From Sipunculus nudus (lineage: Eukaryota; Annelida; Sipuncula; Golfingiida; Sipunculidae): a DNA stretch of 64,000 nucleotides. The position numbers and the translations under genes are program-made. The stretch is from positions 77,204,300 to 77,268,299 of the forward strand of contig CM049314.1 in the NCBI GenBank assembly GCA_026874595.1, written 5' to 3'. The notes under the pieces are model-generated. The model made no database searches. It was not told where the DNA came from and saw only the letters and a program-made list of their open reading frames with translations. The stretch's first letter is position 1; each line of letters opens with the position of its first letter. This document shows, piece after piece, positions 12,301 to 22,787 of the stretch.

Positions 12301-13200
12301 GACCTCGAAAATGCTGTATCCCGTACATGCGAGTCATTAGACGAGTCACTAGTGACTCCAAGAGTGTTATTATCTGGACCATTATCCTCATGTATGTTTT
12401 TCTTGGCCATAGATCTAGTTACAGCACATGAAGGATACAAACCAGGAATTTCCTGAATTTCCGGATCAGTGTCCTGATCAAATGTCGGCTTTTCTGTCAC
12501 TATTGGCACAGGCTGTACTTTGTCACCTGCAACATCATTGCCAAGTAGCAACTGAATTCCTTTAAAGGGTAAAGTAGTTCTAATGCCAACAGTAATATTC
12601 CCAGAAATCAAACCTCACTTTAAATGTATACTGTGAAGCGGACCTGAAGTGTACTTGTCTGAAAACATACCATTAACAAGTGCATGTGCCCAGTAAAGAC
12701 CTATTAGAAAATAGCAGTATTTGCTAGCATGAGAGTCTGGCCTGAACCAGTGGCCTTCAAACCCTAATAGGGGTAGAGTCCGAAAAATCACTTGAGAGTG
12801 ATACAAAACCATTATGTATGAATGCCTCAAATAAATCCATTTCAGAGTCAGGAGAAGAACCTACTACCTCAGTTTCGTCAAACAAAGAACTGACATTGAC
12901 AGTGTCAGTCATAAACTCTTTTTCAGAGTCATTAAAGGAATCAACATCCATTTTACAATCAAACTCCTCATGGGAGTCAACAGAGGAATTTTCCTCAGCA
13001 GAAACATACTTCTGTCTGTCATAAGAGGACCTGCCCTCATTTGAAATACTCTCGCAAGAGTCATAAAAGGACTTAGCCTTATTCAAAGAATACTCCCCGC
13101 AGGCGTCTTGAAAGGACCTAGCCTTGTTCAATTCCTCGCAGGAATCAACTGAGGTCCTTACCCCGCAAGCTACGGATTCTTCTTTGAGTTCAGACGGCAC
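12189..13200 (-). pseudogene. Acidic repeat spacer and aspartic protease remnant
   Basis: Residues encoded at 12757-13200 form about seven imperfect ~15-residue repeats built on S-(F/V/Y)-D-S-x-E, rich in Ser, Asp and Glu. This spacer lies between the zinc knuckle and the protease. The protease starts around the PIRV stretch; its active-site triad position reads Ala-Thr-Gly-Ser (12743-12754) instead of Asp-Thr-Gly, and several frame changes follow. The C-terminal LLLGNDVAGDKV motif, seen in pol proteins of this element group, is encoded near 12510-12545. A linker towards integrase follows. The repeat count is by eye. Confidence 0.72.
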
Positions 13201-13301
13201 GTGGGCCTCCGTAGCATTAAACTCTCTATTACAGTCAATAAAGGAGTTATACCCTTTATTTACATGAAAAGAGCCAGGCTCTTGTACTTTGCTAGTTTCC
13301 A

Positions 13302-14530
13302 GCAGTCAAATTTTAGATGACCTTACTTCTTGCAGTAATTACAGATATTTTTCGCAAATGACTGGTCTTTGTTGGACGTGGACCGAGGTGTAGCAATGGA
13401 CCTTGTTGAACTACCAGGACTACTTGTACTGGGTGACTGCGCTTTAAACTTCTTTTGACCATACATTTTACATTCTTGTTCGTGAATGACTGGTTTGATT
13501 TGCTATTAAAGGACATTTTGTGTGGTAATTAATAATCATCAGCTAATTGAGCAGCAATGTCAAGTGTTTCAGGACTTTTCTCATCAAGAAAAGTTTTAAC
13601 ATCTGCGTTAATGCAGCGCTTGAATTCTTCAAGCAAAATCAACCGGGGCAAATTGTCATAATCTTTCATTACATTTTTAGAACTACACCAGCGATCAAAC
13701 AACTGCTCTTTTGTCCTAGCAAATTCCACGTAGGTCTGTTCTTTGCGCTGTTCCCAATTTCTGAATTTCTGGCGGCAAGCCTCCGGAACTAACTCATAAC
13801 CTTTGAGGATTAACTGTTTAACCTGGTGATAGTCAGCAGCGGCTTCTACTAAGAGCTCTGAATAAATTTCTCTGACCTTGCCAGTCAATACACTTTGTAA
13901 CAGCATAGTCCAATTTTCCTTAGGCCAATTTAAATTTTCAGCTACCTTCTCAAAGTGTAAGAAATATTTATCAACCTCTTTTTCTTGAAAAGGTGGGACA
14001 ATTCTAATGTGTTTAGTGACAACAAAACTGTGAGTTGGGACAACACTTAGACTATATAACTTAGACTTTATAACTCAATTTCTTTTTCTGTTTCTAGTAT
14101 TTTTCTTTCTAATTGTTCTTCCCTCTCTTTTAATGCTAGCTCATGTAGCATTTCCAACTTTTTAAATTCTAATTGCATAGCAAGGCTGTCATTTTTTTTT
14201 ATGTTTCCACTTCACTCTTTTCAATTAAACCTTTGCGAAGTAGATCTTGCATGATTTTAGCAATGATATCAGGCTTTCTCAAAGTTTTTTTTCACACTTA
14301 GCCCTAATTGTTGTCTCAAACGCAACAACTGTTCCTTTATCAACTGTTCAGATTGATCAGGGTCGGAATCGTCAACAAATGTCTCAGGTTTGAAAAGTGC
14401 GATGTTGAAATGTAAAAAAAAAAAAAAAAAAGTGAGATAAATCCTGTAAACAATGCATTGTAAACAACATGTAATCTTGTAAAAATTATGATATAACAAT
14501 GTGTCCAGGTCAAGGCCTAACAAATTTTTA
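13302..14530 (-). pseudogene. gag of the Gmr1-like element with SCAN-like capsid and zinc knuckle
   Basis: Structural protein of the retrotransposon particle. From the N-terminal side: an acidic, Gln/Leu-rich helical start (about 14269-14400); a Glu/Lys coiled coil near 14075-14200; the VVTKHIRIVPPFQEKEVDKY stretch near 13960-14020; and a helical capsid domain (13529-13906) with YELVPEACRQKFRNW and EEFKRC. That pattern matches the vertebrate SCAN domain, known to derive from Gmr1-like gag. At 13302-13343 is a CX2CX4HX4C zinc knuckle (CNYCKK, then GHLKFDC) with TAA replacing one residue at 13323-13325. Other stops and frame shifts, including a poly-A tract near 14415-14431, break the N-terminal part. 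Confidence 0.85.
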
Positions 14531-14541
14531 AAATATTCAGC

Positions 14542-14559
14542 ATCCAAGACAAGCCCCTA
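14542..14559 (-). other. Primer-binding site, tRNA-Pro type
   Basis: Read on the minus strand, TAGGGGCTTGTCTTGGAT starts 6 bp after the LTR edge. By my count it matches the known proline-tRNA primer site (complement of the tRNA 3' end) at 14 of 18 positions, three of the four differences being transitions. Position and sequence both fit the first-strand priming site. Confidence 0.7.
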
Positions 14560-14565
14560 ATTTTA

Positions 14566-14902
14566 TGTAAAGGAACCTAATATCAACAGATCACGTATGC
14601 GTAATAAACATAAATTTTGTAATGGAATAAAAAAAAAAAACAGATTTTACCATTTCTGGAACAATCTAAAGAACCTAACATAATGAACACGCATAAAGAA
14701 CATACTAGAACAAAGAATGCTATGTATCTCCACGCGAGAGTTCATCCGTGAGCCGGCCCGGCCCTGCCAGGCGAGAAAGCCCCAGACTAGCATGACAAAG
14801 AGAGTTCAACCAGTACGGATTAAACTGAGAGTGCAAGACGCGGCAAGGCGAGGCCACTACAACACGAACTACGCCCGTGTCACACATTAAAAAAGACATC
14901 TG

Positions 14903-14906
<4 letters not shown>
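14566..14906 (-). mobile_element. 5' LTR of the Gmr1-like relic, internally deleted
   Basis: About 341 bp, matching both ends of the 856-bp solo LTR at 1765-2620. The central part, equivalent to about 1838-2367 of the solo copy, is missing, and with it the TATA box and polyadenylation signal. The primer-binding site lies just inside it. Its outer end (CTGTAAC) runs directly into a TA tract, so its last base or bases and any target-site duplication cannot be seen. Confidence 0.85.

Positions 14907-14952
<46 letters not shown>
14907..14952. repeat. (TA)n microsatellite
   Basis: Pure TA run that joins the Gmr1-like LTR to the right copy of the flanking direct repeat. Confidence 0.95.
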
Positions 14953-14953
<1 letters not shown>

Positions 14954-16540
14954 TGCCAAATGAGTAATTAAAGTTTTTATGTTATTGTATTGTTTATATA
15001 ATTTACAAGATTCAGCTATAATCAGCTGATCCATTGAATATATCATCCTAGTAAATTTTTTTTGGATATAAATACATGTGGTCACATCACTGACCTTAAA
15101 TTAATTTATAAAACATATATTTAATATAGCCTGCCGTACATCGTACAGTAAACATCGAACAAAATCCCCTTAATGTACCGTATATAACCCAATACAAGAC
15201 CAAACAAATATAGATGTGATATCGGATACAAAAATTGTATGGTTAGTTAAATAGTAAAAAAGGGTAAATGACATAAGGAAAGGGCACAAGTGAATCTTAT
15301 TTTATTACGGCCATTACTGTCACGTAGACATAAGAGAAGTTTATAAGAACTAATGGCCTGTAAATATTTCTAAATCACGGATTATCTCTGTAGAGAAATT
15401 TAATTTAATTTACATTTCCAGTTTGTTCTTTAATTATACAGTATATCATTCATCATGCTTGTTCAAGGAAGCTTAAATAAATAACAGTAATATAAAACCA
15501 CTTGGAATTTTTATGTACAATCCCATCAATTCTGTATGGGGAACAGCAGCTTTTATAACACAAACGTGTTCCTCGCAGAAGGGTGTATCGAGGTTGGCTT
15601 TCCTTTTAAGTATTAATCGTTGGGGATGTTTAGGCTTAAGGTCCTATGTGTCCTGAGTATATAATCACTCAAACCTTTTTTTTTATTTTACCAAACGTCC
15701 TTTTGAAGTGAAAACCATAATCCCTTATTTTAAATGAGTCCATCTTTATTCTGGGCGAGTTCGCTCGTAGTAAGATATCTCCATAAATCCCTTCCACTTG
15801 AAGTGTAACATGAAAGACTTCTTGAGCAGTCTTTCTCTAAGCAGCCTGCAATGTACACTCTCTGCAAGTTATACTGGCCTTTGTTATCCTATAATATTGG
15901 GTGCATCATATTGATAGGCTTTATTGGAAGGCAAACATTACCTAAAAGCAAAACACTGGCTCTATCCACCAAACAGTCTTACCAGTTATTTCGGTAATTA
16001 TGAATAAGGTCGCACGTGATGTGGCCACAGACATCAGGGCAAATCAGTAAATGTACAAAACGGTCACAAATGTCCACATGCCGTATTTAAAGGTTTATCG
16101 CCTTTATATACTATCCTTTATTTGACTGGTCAAATTCTCAATGGCGTTCTGGCACCCCCACTGATCAGAACATAGTGACACATTGTTTTGCTCAGTGAGG
16201 AGAGGATGCGTTCAGGAGTCACTTGATGGTAAACTGACATTAGTTCATGTAATAGTGATGGCGACCTGATAGAGAAAGATGTCTCGCTAAGCTTAGCGCC
16301 GAGCCTTGCTTATAAGATTATGGAACGTATAAGCTGCTGAAAGAAAAAAAAATTAAAACACTAAATCAAGCGACCTTGTTTAGGGTTTTACATCCTTCAT
16401 TCCCATTGTTTTCCTTCTTCTCCATTTTTCTTTTAAGCTTGATCTCCAATATATGCCAACCTTTCAAAAGCAGAGATTTTGGAACAGTATCAGGCGATGG
16501 TCACAGATATGTACCTCGACCATAATTTTGATAACACTCC
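14942..16540. repeat. Right copy of the large direct repeat
   Basis: Collinear with 8204-10050 and in the same orientation. It lacks the ~190-bp insertion seen in the left copy at 8565-8765 and has other small indels. Beyond 16540 the two copies part: this one continues into ordinary AT-rich DNA and the left one enters RT sequence. CGCTAAGCTTAGC near 16288 also occurs at 9790 and 25842. Confidence 0.85.
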
Positions 16541-17265
16541 CAAGGTTCTACATCTGCGTACTCCTCGGACCGTTCAATTATAACATGCTGAGCTTATGCA
16601 GGTCCATAGACTATGGTGATCCAGTAGGACGCAGAATTTATTTATGTAATTTTTGAGTATATGTTGTTTAAATATGCCTTAAACAGTTGTTTCATTCCAA
16701 AATGATACTAGAATGGCACTCAGTGAAGCGCATAAGTCCGCAAATTTGTCATACCCCGATCTGTACCAAATATAGTGGTGTTCTCCCCGACCCACGAAGT
16801 CATATAGAAATAAATTCAGTATTTTCAGTACGAACTAACATGGTTCCAAGCATAAAAAGTTCACGAACGAACTGCTAAGAATGGATATGTAGAGCAGACT
16901 CATTATAAAACATTATCTGATTTCTATGGTTTATTCAAGTGAAACGCTGTTTATTTTTAGCTCCCTGTTTAAAACAAAGAAGGGTCCGAAGAAGCAGTCT
17001 TCTGCAGAGGTTGAATGTCTTTTTACACAACCAGAGGCCGCTGCAGGCCTTTAAACCCCCATAATCGATATACATTGTCACTTTACCTTTCAACTTATTT
17101 ATGATAATTCTGAAAGATAAAATCTAAAATGAATAAATAGTCCAATTAAATTAAAGGTTCATAGTCCCAGAGAACAAAATTGAAGCGGACAAAAATGTTA
17201 TTTGAAAAGAGTATACCGTAGGTGGAATTCAATAAAGCAAACAAGAAAGAATAATCGCTGTTACG
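16541..17265. other. Non-coding DNA
   Basis: No gene or clear repeat recognised. Short frames at 16453-16878 look like chance. Confidence 0.45.
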
Positions 17266-17560
17266 ATGCATGTGACGCGAGGTTGTATTCTGACATACGG
17301 AGGGTCACGGGGTGACCGAGAATCAATGTGCTGGGAGAGATAAGTTCAAGATTAGCGGGACGGATGATAAAGAAAGAGTGCCGACAGTGTAAATGTTGAG
17401 GTAAAAAATACTTTACACATTGTCACACCGGCTTTAACAGATTGCCATGTCAGGCCAGATTAAAGGACAGGGCGTGGCGGTGCCCGAACAAGGTCGGTCT
17501 CCCGCCCAGAGAATCAAATGTCGTCCAGAATATTCATGCATCAATAACCAGGATCTATCT
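17266..17560. repeat. Dispersed repeat family 1, module B only
   Basis: Shares GTAAATGTTGAGGTAAAA, a following TTTACACA..TGTCAC stretch, then GGACAG..GTGCCCGAACAAG..TC and a final TGTCGTCC with 27840-28125, 30345-30650 and 44860-45117. It is diverged from them. Module A is not clear upstream here, apart from the CGCTAAGCTTAGC stretch near 16288 at about the usual 1.1-kb spacing. Confidence 0.65.
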
Positions 17561-17611
17561 TTTTTCCTTGCCTAGAGGTGGTTTTGATTTTGGAATGGAA
17601 CATAACAGGGT

Positions 17612-17623
<12 letters not shown>

Positions 17624-17672
<49 letters not shown>

Positions 17673-17683
17673 TAGATAGATAG
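17624..17683. repeat. (TA)n followed by (GATA)n microsatellite
   Basis: A long TA run ends in three to four GATA units. It follows module B of repeat family 1. Confidence 0.95.
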
Positions 17684-19431
17684 AATCTGAAAACCAGATC
17701 AAACATGGATTATATAAAACATATAGAAAAGTTTCTAAATTATCATGCTAGGTGTCTTATTAGTATTGTTGGAATTTATCTGAAGCTAAGTCATTAGGTC
17801 CAGAGCTACGGTTAAGATAATGGATAAGAAATATGTCATCAGGATTTAATGTTCACTATTAGTTCACTATCAGTTAGAAATGTCCTGTTTGACCGCCTCC
17901 ATAAATTACATACTTGATTAAAATTTGCAAGATTACTGTCAGATTTATAATGATTTATGATTTCAACAAGCTGTGCCTAAAATCCATGAATGATAATTAT
18001 TTGATTATTGCATTAAGAGGTCTGTTATGCTGCTCTGTCTGAATGAAATATGTATAAATCCCTGTTTTGATTGAACGAAAAGTGATAGGGAGTGAAAGAG
18101 GGATTCAGTGCCGGGTTCTATAGGCCAAAAAACGTAATAAGAAAATTATACTTTCTTTTAAAAATAAAATATTTTATGTCGTTTTTTATTGGTATCTATT
18201 TCACATTTCTAACCGTACAATAAGGGGCATTAGACTCTTATGAATCTGAGTAAGACTTCCTTATGAGATAGATTCAAAACAATTATATATTATCTTATTA
18301 GACATTTCCAAGAATATAATTGTTAATGCTCTGGAATATGCTCTGTTTCACAAAGCGGAAATAAAGAAGTGTACGAGGTTTTTTTTTTCTTTGCTCTTGA
18401 TAAGACGCTATTCAGTTTGACAACCCCAGTGCCTCCTTGCCAAAAAAACCTTTATTTCAATTGGTTTTGCAATGCTTGTTGAATTGAAGGGAAAGGCTGC
18501 ATGGAACTGAAAATATAGGGAGCTCCCATTATAAACCAACATTAAAGTGGGTAAAACTATGTTTTTCGTCGGTACGTTGTACTTTATAATGCTTTACACG
18601 TCATATGATGTGGAAGCATTTAACTTTTCAGCAAGGATATCTGCCTGTTTATGTCTGCATTTTTTATTTTCTGCTAAACATTAGGGAATTAATTATCTAA
18701 TTTCACATAATGTACCGTACCCGTATGCTTATCAAATAAGTAATGGAAATATAAATAATGGTAACGCCACACAATATGACAATGTTATATGTAATTCCAT
18801 TACCAGAACACGAGCTACAGTCATTCTAGAGGTTTTTCAAGGAACGATAACGTATTTAACGAGGACACTGCTTTTTACAGAGACGTTTTGTTCCAATGTC
18901 ATGCCTGTTAGTACGATATTTATCAAACTTTACTGTCGGAGATCCTTTGATGAGTAGTGCAGTTGATTTTCATTTATTTGAATTTTCTAATTGTTCTAAA
19001 GAAGGACAAATAATGCGGCGCCATGAAACTGCAATCTGATTAGCTTGATGTAACAACTCCCAGACTTAATTTTCTTAATTTAACTTTTTAAAAAGTATTT
19101 TTTATACATCTAAACATTAGACAGCAGGCTCTTTTTTTAAATGATATTTATTCAGAAAAAAAGGCTCTTCCTTTTATATACTTAGTTACAATTAGTTGAG
19201 ATCTTAAGAACAAATATCATATATTTAGAGAGATATTTGTTTGTACGATCCTCTTCCTGTTTGTCATATTTGTCAAATTATTATTTTACATAGGCCATTT
19301 TGCATCTTGCAAGGTAGCAATAATGAATGTAATACGACAATATAATCTTGCTTTAAGGCAGCCGTCACGCTACAATATATAAATATGCATGAAGTAAATA
19401 ATAGATTATTTGGCTTTTCATTTATAGCATA

Positions 19432-19465
<34 letters not shown>

Positions 19466-19568
19466 TATATATATTCTAACCACAGTCACCTGATGATCGG
19501 AGTTATACCAGAGTTATACCAATCTGGCCTAGTCTGTAGACCATAGAGCACTTTACAACGGAGGATAT

Positions 19569-19605
<37 letters not shown>

Positions 19606-20482
19606 CATTACAGACAAGATCTTTCTAAGTTTTCTCCTTTTCCATATGGGAATAACATAACCATAACCGTGCATAGAGAAACATGAAAATATTTATTTAC
19701 TGAAAACGCCATATTTTATCTATGTGTGTGTATACTCAAATAATCGAACATAAAATAAATTTGAGTAAACAAACATAACAATTGCCAGTAGTTGACTGGT
19801 ATAAGTGTAAGCAGAATATAGGGGGCGCACGCCCCTTTGCATCCCCCTATGAATACGCCCTGCACTGAATTATGTATTCAGGTAGACGACACATGGACTT
19901 CATGTCCTATGATATATCTCTGCTAAACAAATAGTACGGTCCACGGGCCAAATGGAAGTGCATATTGTAGACACTATCGCGAAAATTTTGTACCGACAAG
20001 TCTAGTAAAATTCCCTCTGCCGAGATGACAAGAGCAGCTGGCAGCATTTGTCTGTACCGGTGTCTTAACTGTTATATTGCGACCCGCGAATCGTGATCGC
20101 TTCAGTCAGCCGGTACCTTCTGACTGCGCTCTTCGGTGTGCACCTCAATATCTCGCGCTGATTGGCTGATCCAGAGTTTGTTAGGCCTACTTAATGCTTA
20201 AACAGGCCCACTTTCAAGAGTGGTGGTCCGATAAACGTTAATACTGAGGCTGAAGGTTATAGTGTTTTAAAGTCTCGCTGAAATCAACATAAGCGACGGC
20301 CTTAAAATATTAAGACAAATTTAATTAGAATATTAGTAGCCAATTGGAAGCCCAGAATAGGCGATGACTGAATGAGCCATGTTGGTTTTGAAAAAGATTC
20401 TGGGAAAGACCACTGTTGACGTCACTGGAATAGACCGTAGTTCAGCGAGACGGTGATGTGTGGCGCTGACCGTCCGGGAACC
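17684..20482. other. AT-rich non-coding DNA with two TA tracts
   Basis: No gene recognised. TA runs lie at 19432-19475 and 19571-19602. Around 19510-19520 the GAGTTATACCA stretch is repeated in tandem. From about 20000 the sequence is more GC-rich but holds no convincing frame. Confidence 0.5.
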
Positions 20483-20648
20483 GGCCAAGATTTCCAGTCC
20501 ATGAAATAAGAGGGTCAGATAGTGGCAAATTAGTTATATGAGTTCCCGTAAGATGGCGGTACCGATAATAAGTTCGATACAACACGGGAACGTTTTATTT
20601 CCCTGTCAGAAGCAACAATTAAGTCATAACTATTTCATGGACTTGGCC
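20483..20648. repeat. Small foldback element with nested hairpins
   Basis: Outer arms GGCCAAG...TCCATGAAATA (20483-20506) and TATTTCATGGACTTGGCC (20631-20648) are inverted copies, the left arm carrying an 8-nt insertion. Inside, GTTCCCGT and ACGGGAAC pair as a second hairpin. It is MITE-like, but no target-site duplication is obvious. Confidence 0.6.
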
Positions 20649-21263
20649 AGTCTAGACGTACCATAGCCGGTGTAGAGACAACAGACCCCATCCTGCTACA
20701 GATCTCCCCCTGTTTTCAATGGCCAAGGTACCATCAACCTATGCAACAGAAATTGAAATGTCCTCCAATTTATTTGATTATAAATACAAAGGAAAGGAAC
20801 GTGTATCAATAAAATTGCGAACACGTTAAATTATGTATTCATTTCATTTAATGAATTTGTGGAAAAGAAACCAAACTATCACGATCCATATTAGGAATAA
20901 TAGGCAACCTGTGATAGGACAGATGGTGACATTTGCTGGATAGATCTTAAGGACACTATATGACAATCGGGAATGGAAACTGATCTTATTTCTGGCATCT
21001 CAGTGTCAAAAGGCGTTAATGGAGACCGGCGTGACAAACTGAGAGGACTATAGGGCACATGGTGAAGTATAGTATTATACCTCAGCATTGATTCCCCTGG
21101 CGATCTGTCTGTCTAAGCCCTTGATCTAACACTCCCTTGTCCTCTCGAATGTATTGATTCCGAGTCAACCCCGAACTACGCAGGGGTACAACCTTACATC
21201 CTCAGCATTTTTTTTTTGTCTATTAACTCTATTAAAAGATGATGAAGCTACTCTGCCACATGA
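20649..21263. other. Non-coding DNA upstream of the Penelope-like element
   Basis: No gene or repeat recognised. The minus-strand frame at 20891-21088 resembles nothing known to me. Confidence 0.45.
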
Positions 21264-21280
21264 GATATATATATATATAT

Positions 21281-22435
21281 ATGTTGTCCGACAGCCCATC
21301 AAAGCCTTTAGCGTATATGCGTTACATTGATGACATATTTATTGTATGGCAACACTGTCCAGAATCTCTAAAACTTTTTTTTGCACAAGCGAATAATGTC
21401 AATCCTCATATCAAATTCACAATCGACTCCTCACCGGCACAAATCCCATTCCTTGATGTGTCAGTTGCCATCACTGAAGGACATTTGACTACCACCATAT
21501 ATCATAAACCAACTGACGGTCACAGCTATCTCCACTACAGTAGCTTCCACCCACAACATCTCAAACGAGGGATCGTATTTGCACAGATGCTGCGCTACAG
21601 ACGCATATGCTCAAATGATTCAGATTGTAAATGCAAAGCACTTGAATTAGCCAAACATTTCCTCATTAAAGGGTACCCTTTCAAGTTAATCCTACAAAAT
21701 TTTGAAAAAAAAGTTTGTTATATTAAACGAAACAGCCTCCTCAGTTACAAAGAAAAAGACATAAATTCACGCATCCCTATGATCCAGGAATTTCACCCGC
21801 CCATCATCTCTATCAACAAAAATATACAAAAATGCTGGAATAACTTTAATTTAAATCCCGCTACAGGTTCTCTTTTCTCCACGCCTCCCGTTGCCACTTA
21901 CAGACAGCCTCCCTACCTCAAACGCATGCTTGTGCACTCGAAACTACACAAACATAACAGCCCGTCAGGGAATGTCAAATGCGGTGACCGCCTCTGTGAG
22001 ATTTGCGATATTTTAAACACCAATTCCACATTTCAGTCCCCAGGATCTAACATAACCCTAAGGCCAGGCCCTTTTTCTTGCAATTCCTCAAATGTCATTT
22101 ACTTTATTACTTGTTAAAAATGCCCGAATGGGGAGGGAAATTTTATAGGAGAAACCGGCACCAAATTCAGGCTCAGAATGAACAACCACAAAAAAACATC
22201 CGCGACAACACTCCCCGATTCCCCGTGGCCGCACATTTCAACAAATCCAACCATTCGCTCAGAGATTTAACATGCATCATCCTTTAAATGCAACTTTCCC
22301 TCCAGCAAAGACAGATTCACATCCGAACAAAAGCACATTGATACACTACGTACGCACATAAAAGGATTAAACAAAGATTTGGCTTTTCTCTGTAAATACC
22401 CGGCACTCATCACATACTTTTCCCCTCGAGACTAA
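21281..22435 (+). pseudogene. Penelope-like RT (C-terminal part) plus GIY-YIG endonuclease, broken
   Basis: RT related to telomerase RT, joined to a GIY-YIG nuclease; the protein makes the nick and primes reverse transcription. The frame starts directly after the TA run with MLSDSPSKPLAYMRYIDDIF; the catalytic YIDD is at 21323-21334, so the finger and early palm regions are missing. PFLDV and YHKPTD follow as in the family. The linker has a CGDRLCEICDI Cys cluster. The nuclease begins NVIYFITC, then an in-frame TAA at 22115-22117, then FIGET (standing for YIG), Arg and His-rich helices. Two frame changes near 22220 and 22283 compensate each other, and the original frame ends at TAA 22433-22435. 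Confidence 0.88.
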
Positions 22436-22599
22436 CCCCTCCCTGTCTTTGACACCCAAGCAGCCCTGTTTTCATGTGGATATACACAGGCCAGTCCTGA
22501 CAAGACATCAGATAGATTAATGGGTATAGCTGGCAAGCCAGCCCCGTTGACCTAGCGAAGGGTCACACTATCCGCTTTGTTTACAGTTAGTCACTCGCT

Positions 22600-22627
22600 C
22601 TGACGAAGGCTACAGGAGTAGCTGAAA
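22600..22627 (+). ncRNA. Hammerhead-ribozyme-like core in the Penelope tail
   Basis: CTGACGA (22600-22606) and GAAA (22624-22627), the two conserved strands of a hammerhead core, flank a hairpin. Its stem has GCTAC/GTAGC plus an A-T pair around a bulged G, and the loop is AGGA. Outer pairing is weak: ACAG upstream with CTGT downstream, and GCT with AGC. The expected cleavage triplet is not convincing. Penelope-like elements are known to carry hammerheads, so this is probably a decayed one. Confidence 0.45.
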
Positions 22628-22738
22628 AATAGCAACAATCTGTACATGTTATCCAAATAATATAATTGTTTGATATGTTGGCGTTGATGTCTCTCTTCTT
22701 TTTATTTTCATTGACTGTCTTAAGCCAGAACCCGGAGA

Positions 22739-22741
<3 letters not shown>

Positions 22742-22784
<43 letters not shown>
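22742..22784. repeat. (TA)n microsatellite
   Basis: Pure TA run at the 3' end of the Penelope-like element. Confidence 0.95.

Positions 22785-22787
<3 letters not shown>

Larger units (their letters stand above)
10050..14906 (-). mobile_element. Truncated Gmr1-like Ty3/gypsy retrotransposon
   Basis: In minus-strand order it contains LTR, primer-binding site, gag, protease, integrase and reverse transcriptase. Integrase precedes RT, the copia-like order known from the Gmr1 group of Ty3/gypsy elements; most Ty3/gypsy elements have RT before integrase. Every coding part carries stops, frameshifts or deletions. RNase H and the 3' LTR are missing because the sequence breaks at about 10050 into the flanking direct repeat. 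At the other end the LTR abuts a TA tract exactly. The family call rests on gene order plus recognisable gag, integrase and RT motifs. Confidence 0.9.
21264..22741 (+). mobile_element. 5'-truncated Penelope-like retroelement
   Basis: The element is cut at its 5' side within RT, just after a short TA run at 21264-21282, and its 3' tail ends at a long TA tract (22742-22784). It carries the end of RT, a Cys-rich linker, a GIY-YIG endonuclease and a ~300-bp 3' tail with a hammerhead-like core. The C-terminal GIY-YIG position marks it as an endonuclease-bearing canonical Penelope-like element, not one of the Naiad group with an N-terminal endonuclease. Confidence 0.88.

Noticed and set aside
10002-12456. 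Plus-strand frames across the gypsy relic and across the LINE at 31.6-35.4 kb
   Set aside because: They lie antisense to clear retroelement domains on the minus strand and show no motifs.
1765-14906. One 13-kb element bounded by the LTRs at 1765-2620 and 14566-14906
   Set aside because: No polypurine tract or pol sequence touches the left LTR, and 7.4 kb of unrelated repeats separates it from the RT relic, so a solo LTR is simpler.
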